From Drechmeria coniospora (lineage: Eukaryota > Ascomycota > Sordariomycetes > Hypocreales > Ophiocordycipitaceae), in the NCBI RefSeq assembly GCF_001625195.1, contig NC_054390.1, forward strand, positions 6,173,222 to 6,237,221: a DNA stretch of 64,000 nt, in the 5' to 3' direction. Both the position numbers and the translations under genes were made by a program. The notes under the pieces were generated by a model. The model saw only the letters and a list, made by a program, of their open reading frames with translations, did no database searches and was not told the origin of the DNA. This document shows positions 12,100 to 23,989 of this stretch, piece after piece. Numbering within the stretch: the first letter of the stretch is position 1; each line of letters begins with the position of its first letter.

Positions 12100-12440
12100 G
12101 AGGCATACGTGTACTGCGTACTCCGCACAGATAGGCACTTGCGTGTATTACTCTTTCCCAAGGTGCATGTGCATGCTGCTGCTTGTGTGTGCAGTACCGT
12201 TTGTACAGTACCGTGTGTACAGTAAGTGTTATACAGCACACGTGCTGCGCATGCAATGTAGCATACTTGTACAGTACAAGTAAACTCCGTACCAAGTACA
12301 CGGTACTCCGTCCTTTGCACCTGTACGAAGTACAGGCGCACGCATTGCCGTTGAGAAGCGGGGATGTGACGGGATGTAGGTGTACACCTACATGTAATTA
12401 CATGTACATACATGTACTGTACGGAGCACACTTACGGCAC
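12100..12440. repeat. GTAC-rich repeat cluster
   Basis: Dense short words (TGTACAGTACC, CTTGTACAGTAC, ACTCCGTAC, TGTAATTACATGTAC) with local self-complementarity, outside any gene. Confidence 0.7.
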
Positions 12441-14159
12441 AGTGTGATGGTTGACGGCTTCCAGAGTTGCGTTTGCACATCCAACGCATCCTCTGCGGGG
12501 CAGGAGTGTACGGCGTATGTCGGTTGCTGGTTCAAACTTTGCTTCCACGCAGCCTGGGAAGCAAGGACTTGCAGCCATAGTTGTATGTACATGTAGATGT
12601 GGGAGCAGTGTACATGCAAGTATGGAGCGCCTGGACCAATGTTCCGTATATTGTGCGTACTGGAGGGTATTCTCGTGCCTTTTGCGATGCCGCTCAAGAG
12701 CTTCGTGGTTTTTGCAGCATGGCGGCGGACATGAGCAAAGCCGATGATGAGCTGATGTCAGCAAGGACCCAAGACATGAGACAAGACGAGGCCTGGTTCA
12801 TGCTCAAGTCATGCTTGAAAATAAACAGGGTACCTCTTCCAGGCACCAGTACCAAGAATGCTCCGGCCTCAACAATCTGTGCCTGCCAACTTACTCCCCG
12901 TAGATGATACGGTGGTGATGGCATCTGTCCAAGCCATGTCAACTCTATACTAGTAGGTAAGCTGAACTGCACCTACATGGCAGTGTAAGCGTTACTAGGA
13001 GGCACCTCGTCTCGCACTCATCACAGCCGTACTGTAATACTGTGCAGTAAGTACAAGGTAGGTATGTACGGGTTTTGAGTTCATGGAGGTACGTACTCCC
13101 ATGTACCTGTACGTACTGTACACATAGTTGTACTTGCTGTAAGGACGGAGTACTGTCGTACTTATTGTCCAGAGTGTTCGGTACAGAATGCCAATCGACA
13201 GTGCACGGCCAAGCAGGCCTTGGCGTTCGTGCCTGGATTTGACTTCTTGGGCTCGTGCCGAGAAGTTTGTTGCTGCACCTGACCGGTGGAGCAAAGTATG
13301 CTGTCGCTCTTGCAAGACGCTTAAATTCAAGGCCATGTGGCGACTGCAACGATCGAGCATAAGGCCCAGCTCAGTGGCAGCTACTTTGCTAGACTGGCTC
13401 TCTTGCTCCTTCGAGCGGTCCTCCCATTCACCTTGTCCTCGGATACAGGCACCACTGTAATACTAAGTAGGTAGGTACTCGATGCATAGTGCTATGTAGG
13501 TACCTACTTAGGTAGCAATAGGTACTAGGTTAGCTGGAAGTGGTGCACCCAGTGAGGAGCTGGAAATCTCCCTAGCACCACGGCAAACGGTAGGTGCTAG
13601 TCCAGCACCTAGTACCTGGTTCGAACAGCGCACGCACGTACTTGGCGTTCGCCATTGAATAAGTACTGTGCTGTAGGCATCTAGCACTGAGTACCTAGTA
13701 CCTGCACGCAGTGCGCAACGGGTATCAATAGTGGTTGTTGGTCCATGTGTTGGTAATAGTACTCTGTACTTGTCGCCGGACACGAGTGCGGGAACGAACA
13801 GCAAGTGCATGTACAACTACCTACGCAAGTACAGTACCTAGGTACAAGTACCTACCTGCCAACGCGCAGCACGCGGCGACAGGCGGGGAGGAGCAAGGAA
13901 CAAACGTTGCGCTGGGTGGGACGGGCTGACTTCTTACAGGTGCCGAGTAATACATGTACATGTGCATGCATGTGCGGAGTACTTGCTCTTACGAGTGTAC
14001 CTACTTACTTACGTGCAAGTAAGTACTGCGCCATCCTAGTGCCTGGTACCATTAATGCATAAATGCTAATAGTACCTACCCTGCTGCGTACCTAGGGAGG
14101 GGAGCACCAACATGTACACGGTACTCGTACCGGCCTGCGTCTGCTGTAGGTGCTAAGCC

Positions 14160-14964
14160 TCTGGCCTGGCGCCACGCCGCTGTCGCTTTTTCCTCTTCCG
14201 CCTTCTCTCCACCCCCCGCCGTCCAGCGTCCAACTGCGCTAGGTACAAGGTATCGACCACGGCGGCGAGCTGCTCTCTTTTTCTCTCCCCTACACCTCAC
14301 CTCTCCCATCCGTCTCCAGCCCTCCCACCCGCTCCCCTCAACCTCTCGCCCTCTCTCACCCTCCTGGACGATCCCCGTCCTGTCCCCCCTCCCCTTCTAC
14401 ACCCTTCCGCTCGAACTTTTGCACCCGCCGAGCGCCCGCTCGCCAACACGCACGCGTCGTCGCTCCCAACCGTTGGCCGACCCCGCCATTTCCCCTTCAG
14501 CACCCGTCGAGGAGAGGCCGAGGAAAAAATAGCCAAGGCATTCCCACAACGAGCTCACCATCGTCAGCGGCAGTTTCCATCCCGCCCTCATCTTGTCGAT
14601 TCCTTGTGCCACGCGGCGAATCGAATACGGAATCCGTCAGGTTCGTCCTCTCCCTGCCTACTTCTCCACGCGTGTTTCGATGGCCACCGTTCGAGCGGCG
14701 GCGGATGCAGGTTGCGTCGACCGTGTTTGCCTCGCCGCTGCCGCCACCGCCGCCGCTTGCCATGGCGTTTGCTCACGAGCCGTCGACTCGGCTGGGGCAG
14801 CCAACGCCGGCTGTCGTCCCGTGTCGTCCTGCCCGAGCAGCCCTAGACAGATTTGCTGACAGCCTCCAGGCGACCGTTCAACGCCACCTCCCTCTCCTTC
14901 ACTTCTTGCTGCCACGGTTGTCCCGAAATCGTTCACGGCCATCCCCGCCTGCCCTGCACTGATC
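14160..14964 (+). promoter_or_regulatory. Pyrimidine-rich promoter/5' leader of the KH gene
   Basis: A long C/T-rich stretch directly precedes the start codon at 14965, with CTCTCCC and CCTCTCTC units. Such CT tracts are typical of highly expressed filamentous-fungal promoters. The transcription start cannot be placed from sequence alone, and an untranslated intron is possible. Confidence 0.4.
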
Positions 14965-16214
14965 ATGTCGTCGCCTCAGGATAACATGTCGGCCAATGGA
15001 AACGACATGGCCGATTCCATGGACCAACTCAGGATGGATGAGCGACTCGGCCCCGACGGCGAGCCCGCCCCTAAGACGGACGAGGAATACGCCCAGGCGC
15101 AGCTCACCCTCCGTGCCATCGTTTCCTCCAAGGAGGCCGGCGTCATCATCGGCAAGGGCGGCAAGAATGTCGCCGATCTCCGGGATGAAACCGGCGTCAA
15201 GGCCGGCGTCAGCAAGGTTGTCCAAGGCGTCCATGACCGCGTCCTCACCATCACGGGCGAATGCGATGCCATCTCGAGGGCCTACGCCATCGTCGCTCGC
15301 GCCTTGCTCGAAGGCGCGCCGTCCCTCGGCATGGGTGGAATCGTGCAGAGCAACGGAACACACCGTGCGTCCGACACCCAACCCCCAACCCCCTTTTCCC
15401 TCGTCGTCGTCGTCGGGTCACGTGCTGACATCCAATCCACCCGCGCAGCCGTCAAGCTCCTCATCTCTCACAACCAGATGGGTACCATCATCGGCAGGCA
15501 GGGCCTCAAGATCAAGCACATCCAGGACGTCTCCGGCGTTCGCATGGTGGCACAGAAGGAAATGCTCCCGCAGTCCACGGAACGCGTCGTCGAGGTTCAA
15601 GGCACCCCCGAGGGCATTCAGCGTGCCGTCTGGGAGATTTGCAAGTGCCTGGTGGACGACTGGCAACGCGGAACCGGCACCGTCCTCTACAACCCAGTCG
15701 TCCGCACGCAGCCGGGCAGCGGAAACGCCGCCGCCGGCAGCACCTTCGGCTCGGGCCGCAGCGAATACAGCTCCCCTCGCGTCATGCGGACGGGCAACGG
15801 AGCCGACTTCAGCAACGGTGGCGTGAGGCCGTTCAACCGTCGCTCCGACTCGGACGCCTCCCGGGGCCCGCCGACGCACGACGAGAACGGCGAGCAGATT
15901 CAGACGCAAAACATAAGCATCCCGGCGGACATGGTAGGCTGCATCATCGGACGCGCCGGCAGCAAGATTAGCGAGATTCGTAAGACGTCGGGTGCCCGCA
16001 TCTCCATCGCCAAGGTAGGTGGAATCCATGACGGACGGCCGGCTCCGTGCACCTCGCTGACCCGCCTTCTGCACAGGCACCCCACGACGAGACCGGCGAG
16101 CGCATGTTCACCATCATGGGCACGGCCAAGGCCAACGAGTCGGCCCTCTTCCTGCTGTACGAGAACCTCGAGGCCGAGAAGATGCGGCGCAGCCAGGCCC
16201 AGGATGCCGAGTAA
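14965..16214 (+). CDS. Triple KH-domain RNA-binding protein (Rnc1/HEK2-type)
   Basis: RNA-binding protein expected to bind C/U-rich mRNA through three KH domains, like yeast HEK2/PBP2 and S. pombe Rnc1, which regulate mRNA stability and localisation (family knowledge). Exons are 14965-15364, 15449-16014 and 16077-16214, giving 367 aa. The GxxG loops are visible as GKGG (63-66), GRQG (149-152) and GRAG (301-304), each in a typical V-I-I-G context. The first intron (15365-15448, GT-AG) is 84 bp, a multiple of three, and has no stop. Its removal restores the junction GTH-PVKLLISHNQMGTIIGRQG. The second intron (16015-16076, 62 bp) splits the KH3 domain after ISIAK. A Ser/Arg/Gly-rich linker separates KH2 from KH3. 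Confidence 0.93.
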
Positions 16215-18025
16215 CGCCGTCCGGCCGTGACTGCGCGCCTCCCGGCCCGCGTTGCTCCGGCGTATTGGGTCAGGCTTGGCAGCCTCTCGACGAGATGCAA
16301 CCAGATCTGACTTGCCGCAAGGCTCCTATTCCCCCACGAAAATTGGTCTGGAGGACGCGATGACGGAATGTCAGCCCGCGGCTTGCTTGTTTCCTTTCTT
16401 CCGCTGTCTTCTCCTTATATTTTCCCTTTTCCTTCCCGCCATCTCTTGGCTGCTTCGTCGAGAGAGGCCGCCCTCGCGACCTTGCTTGCCGCCTCACGGA
16501 ACCGACACGGCCGCCGTCGACGACGAGACGGGTCCGCCGCCGGCCTGGCCTTGCCGCCGCACCATGGGACGCACGGCTCCGCCTTCGACTTCATGGCCAC
16601 CCTTTTTACGACGACGGAGCTTTGGTCACACAGCTCCGCACAACGACGCGCTCCCGCCGACCTTCTTTTGCCCCTTGGCGCGCGCCCTTTCCCCACGGCC
16701 TCGGGAGGACGGACCTGGATCCTCCGAGGTGCTGACCGGCGCCGGCTCCTGCCAGTCGCTGCCGCGGCTTGCCCGACACTCGATGCATTATCAGTCTCTC
16801 TCTACTCACCTCTTCACCATCCCCTGCTTCGCCTTATCCCCACGAACGCGACCCATTATTATCATCGAGGCCGCCAACATATACCGCTAGGGTGACTTGC
16901 ATCGAACAAGTATGCTATCTCAATGGCTGGTTACATATATCTGCGGCCTAGAATACCTCTGACCTCTCTCTCCACTGCTCACCGTCCCGCCTCTCGAGTC
17001 GGGACATGGCCGACCTGACACTAGCGAATGGAGTCTGGCTATACCCCACGGCATGAATGATGACATTGCGGATCTTGGGGGGGGGAGGGGAGCCGAGAAC
17101 ACCCAACAAGGAGTGTAACGAGCCATTCCGTACGCAAGAGATGAATTATTCAAGTTGCACCGCCTACCGATTGCTGTGATTTGCTTGTCGCTCGCGTGCT
17201 CTCCCGTCCAAGCATGTCCAAGCATGTCCAAGCATGAGTGCATGTACTCCGTACGTAGAGGCAGACTCGAGAACATGATGGGATTCGATTCCTCACTCGT
17301 ACGAGGGCATGCATAGAGCACCTCTTCCTCGCCGTCTAGAGCGATTCGCGGCCTGACGTGACGGCGACTGGACAGCACAGCCGGCGCTTGCCCTCATCTG
17401 GCTGCAACAACGTCGGCTGGGTCCGTACGCCGTTGCCGCCGCGCACTCGGCCCAGACCTACAGGGTCTCTCCTTGTGGGGGGGGAGGGGGCTAGCGGATT
17501 TCCTTGTACCTGCAGGTTTCAGGTACCCCCAACCGGAACTCGTTGTGCACTAATTACTGTACTTAAGTAGTTGTACTTGTTCCGTACTCCCTAGTGCTGT
17601 ACGGAGTGCCGACCCGTAGGTTGTACTGGTACGAGGTTTCAGCACTTGAGAAGCCAAGTTGTCATCAACGAATGGGCGGCCAACACTTTTCCATACTTGC
17701 AAGTACAGGTACTTGCAGGTACCAATTGCGGCCTGGCATCCTGTGCGTCTGGACCAGCACTCCCCTGTCCCCCCCGGGCAGCCACACTGTTGGGTCGATT
17801 AGGGAAGGATATTCTTTTTATCACACGCACAGTATTGCGTACACATAGCCGCACACCAACAAGCGGGCAAGCATTTCATCTCCTTCTTGCGTCCTTCTTC
17901 ACTGTACATTGTTTCTCGGTCTGCCTGTGCCGTCTGCACGCCGCTTCTGGATCGCTGCGGCGAGCTTGACGTTCGCTCGAGCTCGAGCCGCCCATCGACG
18001 ACGCCCCGTCGGTACATACAACGCA
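16215..18025. other. Intergenic region, about 1.8 kb
   Basis: The first 700 bp after the KH gene are probably its 3' UTR: a long frame here (16252-16890) lacks protein-like composition. The region includes a 10-bp tandem repeat (17206-17236), G-runs near 17076 and 17477, and a GTAC cluster (17545-17720). The HUT1 promoter should lie in the last few hundred bases. No RNA gene recognised. Confidence 0.5.
17206..17236. repeat. 10-bp tandem repeat, about three copies
   Basis: The unit AGCATGTCCA occurs at 17211-17220 and 17221-17230, with partial copies on each side. Confidence 0.9.
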
Positions 18026-19389
18026 ATGGCTCGCACGAAACAGCCGGCGGTGAAGCGCGAGTCGTCGTCCGAGTACTTCAACAAGAAGACTGCGGCATGG
18101 GAAGAGACTACCGATGGCAACCAAGACCGTCTTCCGAGCGGCCATCGCTCTGACGCTGGAGAGACCACGGCCGAGGCGGGCGTGACACAGCTCGTCATTT
18201 CCGTCGTCGGCATCTATGCCTCCTTGTGAGTGGCCTGTGTCGGCCATCGGTCGAATCGACTGAACCATAGTCGTGGCCTCTGCTAACTCGAATCGACAGC
18301 TTGACCTGGGCTTTCCTGCAGGAGAAGCTGACGACGACGCCGTACGGACCCGAAGACGCGCCCGAGACGTGGCAATTCCCCGTCTTTCTCAACACCATAC
18401 AGTCCATCTTCGCCGCCGCTACCGGATGCCTCTACCTCTACCTCTCGACGCCCCGGGGTACCGAAATGCCGCCCGTCTTTCCCTCGCGCCGCATCCTCGG
18501 ACCGCTGGCCCTCGTCGCCATCACCTCCAGCCTTGCGAGCCCCTTTGGCTACGCCAGTCTCGCCCACATCGACTACATCACTTTTCTCCTCGCCAAGAGC
18601 TGCAAGCTCCTCCCCGTCATGTTCCTTCACATCACCGTTTTTCGAAAGCGCTACCCGCTCTACAAGTATCTCGTCGTCGCTGCGGTCACCGCCGGTGTCG
18701 CCGTCTTCACCCTCCACTCGGGCCGGAAACCGAAGCCGTCCTCCAAGGCGGAGGGTTCCGACGTTGCCTGGGGTCTCCTCCTTCTCTCCATCAACCTGCT
18801 CTTCGACGGCCTGACCAACAGTACCCAGGACCACATCTTTCAGTCGTTCCGCCCCTACAGCGGTCCTCAGATGATGTGCGCCAACAACATGATGAGCACT
18901 CTCGTCACAGGTTTCTATCTGCTGGCGAGCCCCTATCTCGTTGCCACGGGCATCGGTGACTGGCTTGGCATGGACGTTGCCGGAAGCGCGGGCGAGCTCC
19001 GTGCCGCCCTGGGATTCATGGCCCGCCACCCGTCCGTCTGGAAAGATGTCCTCGGGTTTGCCGCCTGCGGCGCAGTCGGCCAAGTATTCATTTGTATGTA
19101 TTCTCCATCGGATGAGGACCCCGTGTATGCTAACGAGTGCCACCTGCGCTTTGCAGTCTATACCCTTGCCACCTTCTCTTCCGTCCTGCTCGTCACCGTC
19201 ACCGTCACGCGCAAAATGTTTACCATGATCCTCTCCGTCATCGCATTTGGCCATCGCCTCACACACATGCAGTGGCTCGGCGTCGGCCTTGTTTTCGGCG
19301 GCATCGGCGTCGAGGCAGCCATTGCGCGACAGGAGAAGATGGCCAAGGAGGCGGCCAAGGCAGCCGCCACCCTGAAGAAGAAATCATAA
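18026..19389 (+). CDS. HUT1: UDP-galactose transporter homologue HUT1
   Basis: Multi-span ER membrane transporter of the SLC35B1/HUT1 nucleotide-sugar transporter family, implicated in UDP-galactose/UDP-glucose import and ER folding homeostasis (family knowledge). Exons 18026-18225, 18300-19093 and 19157-19389 give 408 aa. The introns are 74 and 63 bp, GT-AG. The junctions rebuild SVVGIYASFLTWAFLQEK and GQVFIFYTLATFSSVLLVT, both characteristic of HUT1. About eight to ten hydrophobic segments are visible. FDGLTNSTQDHIF and VTVTVTRKMFTMILSV are family signatures. The C-terminus ends KKKS, which fits a dilysine (KKxx) ER-retrieval signal. It converges with the phosphatase gene that ends at 20277. 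Confidence 0.95.
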
Positions 19390-20276
19390 AGTTCGATGAC
19401 GAACGCGAAGAGCTAAGGCGTCTAGACATCATCCTTGTCCGCTGCAAGTACGAGGGAATCAACATTCTAGATAGGTAGCCATGAAATTTGCTCCCATTGC
19501 ACATCGCGTGACCTTCACACCATGCCAACAGCAAGCAGCGTGTTCCTCTATTTCATGACACTCTGCGGTTGCGGCACTCTACTTTTTGTATTGCAGTGAC
19601 CATCATCTGCATGTAGGTCTAGTTCCATTGAAGCCGCAAGGCGAAGCATGCACGGTGGACCATACAGAGCGCGAGAAGTCATTGGCGGGTATTCTGCGAT
19701 TCTATCATTTACGTCTCGTCTGTTCATTCTCCGTACAGCAAACACCGTCTACATATCATGGCCCGAGATAACCTGGGCATACTAGAGCAGATCGCACGAG
19801 TTCATTTCACATCCATGAGATGCCACACACTTCATGCGCCACAATGCCGGCCTTCCAGCATCAGATTCGGCTCCAGCCTGCCAAAACCTGAATGCGCCCT
19901 GCTGAAATACGGCTCCATGATGACCAGGGTAGTCTAAGATGTTCGAGATTGAACGGTTGTCATGTATCGCGCGTGGCGGGTCGAGACAGAACTCGGGCGA
20001 GGGCCGCGGCAAGAATCCCGTGGCCCATACATTGTTAAAACAAGAGTCGTTCATAGACTATCGAAAACAGGAGCAAACGTGCGCATTATCCTTTGATCGA
20101 TACGCGAATGCCCCCGGATCTCGTGTGAAAAGAGGTACCAGTCGGCGAGTGAAAGGAGTTGGAAAATGATCGGGAAACGGTCGTTCCGCCGTGGCAGACG
20201 TATGTCCAAATACGTAATATCCAATTATAATTGTTGTCAGGTGTAGCTGATACACGTCGTTAAGTATCATCGAGCC
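19390..20276. other. Convergent 3' intergenic region
   Basis: About 890 bp between the convergent ends of HUT1 and the phosphatase gene, presumably holding both 3' UTRs. It is relatively A/T-rich with few GTAC words. No coding frame or RNA gene stands out. Confidence 0.5.
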
Positions 20277-22583
20277 TCATAACATGTCGTCAATAGAACG
20301 GACGATCGGCGCCTCTCCAATCGTAGGCGGGCTCCGAGGGTCGGCCACTTGGGGGGGTCGGCCGATGGGCACGATCTTTCCGAAGAAAGTGAACGGGTCT
20401 CGGGGGAACATCGACTGCCTCGGTGAGAAGAGGCCGTCTGTTGTGGTTGAAGGTGCGTCAGCAAACCGCACTCCGATCGCGTGAGGAAACGCGTGAAGCG
20501 GGGTTTTGGTCATCGTCTCGGCGCGCGGGGACATGAGGGAATCCTGGCCAGGAAACGTCGGCTGAACAGTGACGGTCCGTTCCGCAGCCGTACCATCCTT
20601 GGGTCTGCCGCTCTGGAACCTGAAGAGAGACGGTGGCTCGGCTGCCCTGGCGGCGATCTTGGGCCACGAGGCATCGCCTATCGCCGGGGCGCGCTCCGGC
20701 CTTCCACAGTCGGAACTTGGCCGCTTCGGCAGCTCATCAAGCACAAGTGAGGGTGCTGTTGGCCGCTTGTCTTGAACGCACTCCCTCCAGGAGCACGTCA
20801 GCGGAGCCGAGGCGGGACCGGCTGATATCGTCTGAATTCCAGGCGTGGATTTGCCTCTCGGACGAGTCAGGCTCTGGTGAGAAGTGTCGCCGTTGGCCTT
20901 GTGGCTCTCGCTCGGCAACGGTGCCGTACGAGGCTCCTGCGGCGCCATGTCGATGGCGTCGACCGACAGGGTCAGCCTGTGCTGCGTCGGGCTCCGGCCA
21001 GATCTGGGACGGTTGGTCGAGCTGGATGGTAGGCGTTTCTTGGACAATTCTTTGTGGAAGTCCTGAAGCGAGTACATGAGCTTCATGTTCGGGCTAATCC
21101 AGCGACTCTTGGCTTGCGCCGCATAATAGGCGTCATTTACGCTCAATTCAGGGTTCTGATACAAGCCGTAGGCGATGATGAGACTGGCCGAGCGACTGGC
21201 TCCCTGCTGACAATGGATGAGCACCTTCTTGCCGTCCTTGGTCCGCTTGTCGATGGTCTCGCATAGACGCATCAGGTCAGGGGCAATGTCGGTATTGTGA
21301 TCCCACAGAACATGGATGTACTCCGGTCGTTCAAGTGGGTTTGCCTTTGGCGTCGTCGGGCTTTCCACCAGCTTGTCACCAGTCACCTCGGTTTCGCGAA
21401 CGGTCGCATCGCCGGCGGTGGTACCGGCGGAATCGGCAGTGGGACTGTCCTTCGGCGAGGTGGAGTGAAGTTGTGGCTCGGTTTCGAGGGAAAATGGGTC
21501 GTTGACTTCACGGGCAACGTTGATGACCACATCAAACTTGGACGCCTCTTCAGCCGATGGTTCCAAGTACAGGTACACATTGTCTCCGTATATGGCGATA
21601 GGACCGAGCGGGTATCCTGGGGACTTTTGGTCCTCATTGTTGACATTTTCATGGTACGGCTCGTAGCCGGCGCGGTTGGCGAGCTGCATGCGGATCGACG
21701 ATTCCTCCTGAACGATGGGCACCTCGATCTTGGTGTCTGCGATGGATTTCATGGGCCGCAGGACTTCGGACAGGCCCGACTTGTTCCGCTCCAAAACTTT
21801 GGGAAACGCCATCCCTCCGCTGGGCCCGAAAGCAGACGACTTGAGTCCGGAGAGCATGTGCGGGGATGAAGTCGAGTGCTTCAGGGCTCGGCGTTGCAAA
21901 ATCGGGGGCATCGCCGGAGACGGCGGCACTTCCATCGATGACTTCGTCATCAGGTCATTGCTGCTCGTCTTGAGGCTGAGCTGGCTGGGCTTTCGTCGCA
22001 TGGCGGGGATCGAGGGTTTGATGAAGGAAGGAGACGAAGGGTCGCCGACGAGGGAGTTGAGCGATGTCGTCGAGGGCGTCGGAGGTTGAATCGACAGTCC
22101 CTTCATGTTGCGAGGCCGACGAGGCATGGGCGAAGTCCTGGGACGTCCCGTCGTGCAGGTTTCGGGAATGCTGAGCATTGATCCTTGGCCAGGTTGGAAA
22201 CCAAACGACGTCGACGGGTAGTTGTTCAACGGAATGAGATTGACGGGAGAGTCGGGGGACGAGGAGGGCGACGGGTCTGAAAGTACCGACGAGTCGGTCG
22301 TTGATAGCGTCGTGGTCGGAGACGAGTCTGCCGACTCGGACGTTTGGGTTGATGTCATTTCGTGATGCTTGTGAAGCTCGACGGCCGGCACCAAGCTCGG
22401 ATTGAAGGCCGCCTGCGAAGAAGGGCCGGCATGGGAGGGTGCTTTTGGTTGCCCGCCGACCTGTTTCGTGTCAACGAGGGGGACGCTTTCCCGATTTGAC
22501 ATGGCCTCGGCGTCGACGTCAAACACGGACATGAAGGACGGTATTTGATCCTCGCGCATGCGCCGAGCCGCGGCGGACGGCAT
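20277..22583 (-). CDS. Dual-specificity (MAP kinase) phosphatase, Msg5/Pmp1-like
   Basis: Single exon, 768 aa. The C-terminal half carries a dual-specificity phosphatase domain (about 325-515). The signature HCQQGASRSASLIIAYGLY supplies the nucleophile Cys458 and phosphate-binding Arg464, with the likely general acid in WDHNTD (Asp428 or Asp432). A strand motif NVYLYLEPS opens the domain. An insert rich in Ser/Thr/Pro (about 365-415) is unusual compared with compact DSPs but common in fungal Msg5 relatives. The N-terminal 320 residues are disordered and contain basic-hydrophobic stretches (MRRKPSQLSL, QRRALKHS) that resemble MAPK docking motifs (inference). Family members dephosphorylate MAP kinases of the cell-wall-integrity or mating type. 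The start at 22583 is the first in-frame ATG; a second lies at residue 9. Confidence 0.9.
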   Translation of the reverse strand: MPSAAARRMREDQIPSFMSVFDVDAEAMSNRESVPLVDTKQVGGQPKAPSHAGPSSQAAFNPSLVPAVELHKHHEMTSTQTSESADSSPTTTLSTTDSSVLSDPSPSSSPDSPVNLIPLNNYPSTSFGFQPGQGSMLSIPETCTTGRPRTSPMPRRPRNMKGLSIQPPTPSTTSLNSLVGDPSSPSFIKPSIPAMRRKPSQLSLKTSSNDLMTKSSMEVPPSPAMPPILQRRALKHSTSSPHMLSGLKSSAFGPSGGMAFPKVLERNKSGLSEVLRPMKSIADTKIEVPIVQEESSIRMQLANRAGYEPYHENVNNEDQKSPGYPLGPIAIYGDNVYLYLEPSAEEASKFDVVINVAREVNDPFSLETEPQLHSTSPKDSPTADSAGTTAGDATVRETEVTGDKLVESPTTPKANPLERPEYIHVLWDHNTDIAPDLMRLCETIDKRTKDGKKVLIHCQQGASRSASLIIAYGLYQNPELSVNDAYYAAQAKSRWISPNMKLMYSLQDFHKELSKKRLPSSSTNRPRSGRSPTQHRLTLSVDAIDMAPQEPRTAPLPSESHKANGDTSHQSLTRPRGKSTPGIQTISAGPASAPLTCSWRECVQDKRPTAPSLVLDELPKRPSSDCGRPERAPAIGDASWPKIAARAAEPPSLFRFQSGRPKDGTAAERTVTVQPTFPGQDSLMSPRAETMTKTPLHAFPHAIGVRFADAPSTTTDGLFSPRQSMFPRDPFTFFGKIVPIGRPPQVADPRSPPTIGEAPIVRSIDDML

Positions 22584-23294
22584 CGTGTGTGCTTTTTATC
22601 TATCCTACTCGTTCGTGGCCAAGGACGGAGGCGGCGCCGACGAGAAAAGTTCCCGCCCAATCGTTTCCCGTCTCAAGGCACGGTCGTTCGCGTGGTTGCG
22701 TGGCTGGCGTGGGATCGATATGGCTCGCGGACGACGGCGATTGAGGGACAGACGGAAGGCAAAGAATCGAAGGAGCGAATTCGCAAAGGACGAGACCGCC
22801 GACAGCGGTGGATAGCACTGCTGCTGGATCCTGTCGATGTGAGGTTCGCGAGACGACCAGACCAAGGCTGGCGGAAGGATGGGCAGTGCCGGAGACTCGA
22901 GGGTCCCGCCTCGGGAGGCAATGCGAAGAAAAAGGCGACCGACCAGGCGTACCAGATTCGCGGGCGACGAAGATAGGGCGACGAAGATAGTGGCGGGGAC
23001 TCGAGGCCGGAGCGGCTGGAACGGATGATCGTCAGGAACGAAGGGCACGACGAACTGAGCGGCGAGGGGGCCTCTTGTCGTCGAACCGAGCGTATGGGAA
23101 GGGAGCCGGGAAGGAATGCTGAGTGTGAGACAAAGAATCAACGCTTAAACGGAGGCCATGTGCGAATGGCAATTGTGGGAAAGAGAAGAAAATGAAGAAA
23201 CAGCACGCCCGTCTACAGCAGCGACTGACGGAGCATGGCCGGGTCCAGCTGCTGTTCCAGTTCGAGATGCTTCCGGTATGGCGGTTGTGAAGGT

Positions 23295-23440
23295 TGAGGT
23301 GGAGTTGAGAGGAGGAGGAGGAGAAGGAGCCAGACGAGGATCGATGAGTGGGATGGGAGGGGGGGGGGGGGGGGGTCGAAGGGGAGGTGGAGGTGTGGAG
23401 GAGGATGGTGGATGTATGTGTACGGATGATGAATGAATGG
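23295..23440. repeat. G/GGA-rich tract with 17-G homopolymer
   Basis: Repeated GGA/GGAG units surround an uninterrupted G run at 23359-23375. The G-rich strand is plus, so the minus strand, on which the phosphatase gene reads, is C/T-rich here. The tract could form G-quadruplexes and is a likely spot for sequencing error in the run length. Confidence 0.8.
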
Positions 23441-23989
23441 ATGGATTTCAGAGGCCGGGTGCTCCGTACTCCGTACTTACTCCGTAGCAAGTCAGTGTTC
23501 GTACAAGTACAAGTACAAGCATTAGGTGTACTTTGCATACATGGAACGGGTGATTGGTTCGTAGGGAGGAAAGTCGACAGCGCAGCGGCGGCGGCAGGCT
23601 GCCGGGGTGACGGCCTGGGCCAGGGGAGTCTGCCTCAGAAAGGTTGAAAAATACCCCGCTCCCAAAGCAGCGGCGGCTGGACCAGAAGGGGTGATTTGGA
23701 GAACTGGGAAGACGGAGAGTCAGTCGAGCGGAGTGGCGCACGCTAGGTAAGGAGACTTGGGGAGAAGAGCGATGCGATGCGATGCGCTACCAATGGCCTA
23801 CCAGTAGCAGCAGAGAGACTGGTAACTGGCAGCCCTGGAATAGTTAGCACCGCGTACGTTAGCACCATCCTTGCATCCTTTGCAGGGGTTGGCCGGTGGG
23901 GAGGGGGGATGGTGTTTCGGGGCGTTGCTGAGAAGGTGGATGCAGTCAGAGATGCAGGACGAGAGCATCTCAGCATGCACCTCCCACGC

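Larger units (their letters stand above)
11626..14964. other. Intergenic region, about 3.3 kb, repeat-rich
   Basis: No supported gene. GTAC-rich clusters occupy 12100-12440 and much of 13000-14130. From about 14160 to 14960 the sequence turns C/T-rich with many CCCTCTC units. This is probably the promoter and 5' leader of the KH-domain gene that starts at 14965. Confidence 0.55.

Noticed and set aside
16252..16890. 212-codon frame after the KH gene
   Set aside because: Composition unlike protein and directly follows the KH stop; most likely 3' UTR.
17264..17300. tRNA T-arm-like GGATTCGATTCC
   Set aside because: No acceptor, D-arm or anticodon pairing could be built around it; other TTCGA sites (12530, 13620, 43390, 54712) also failed.
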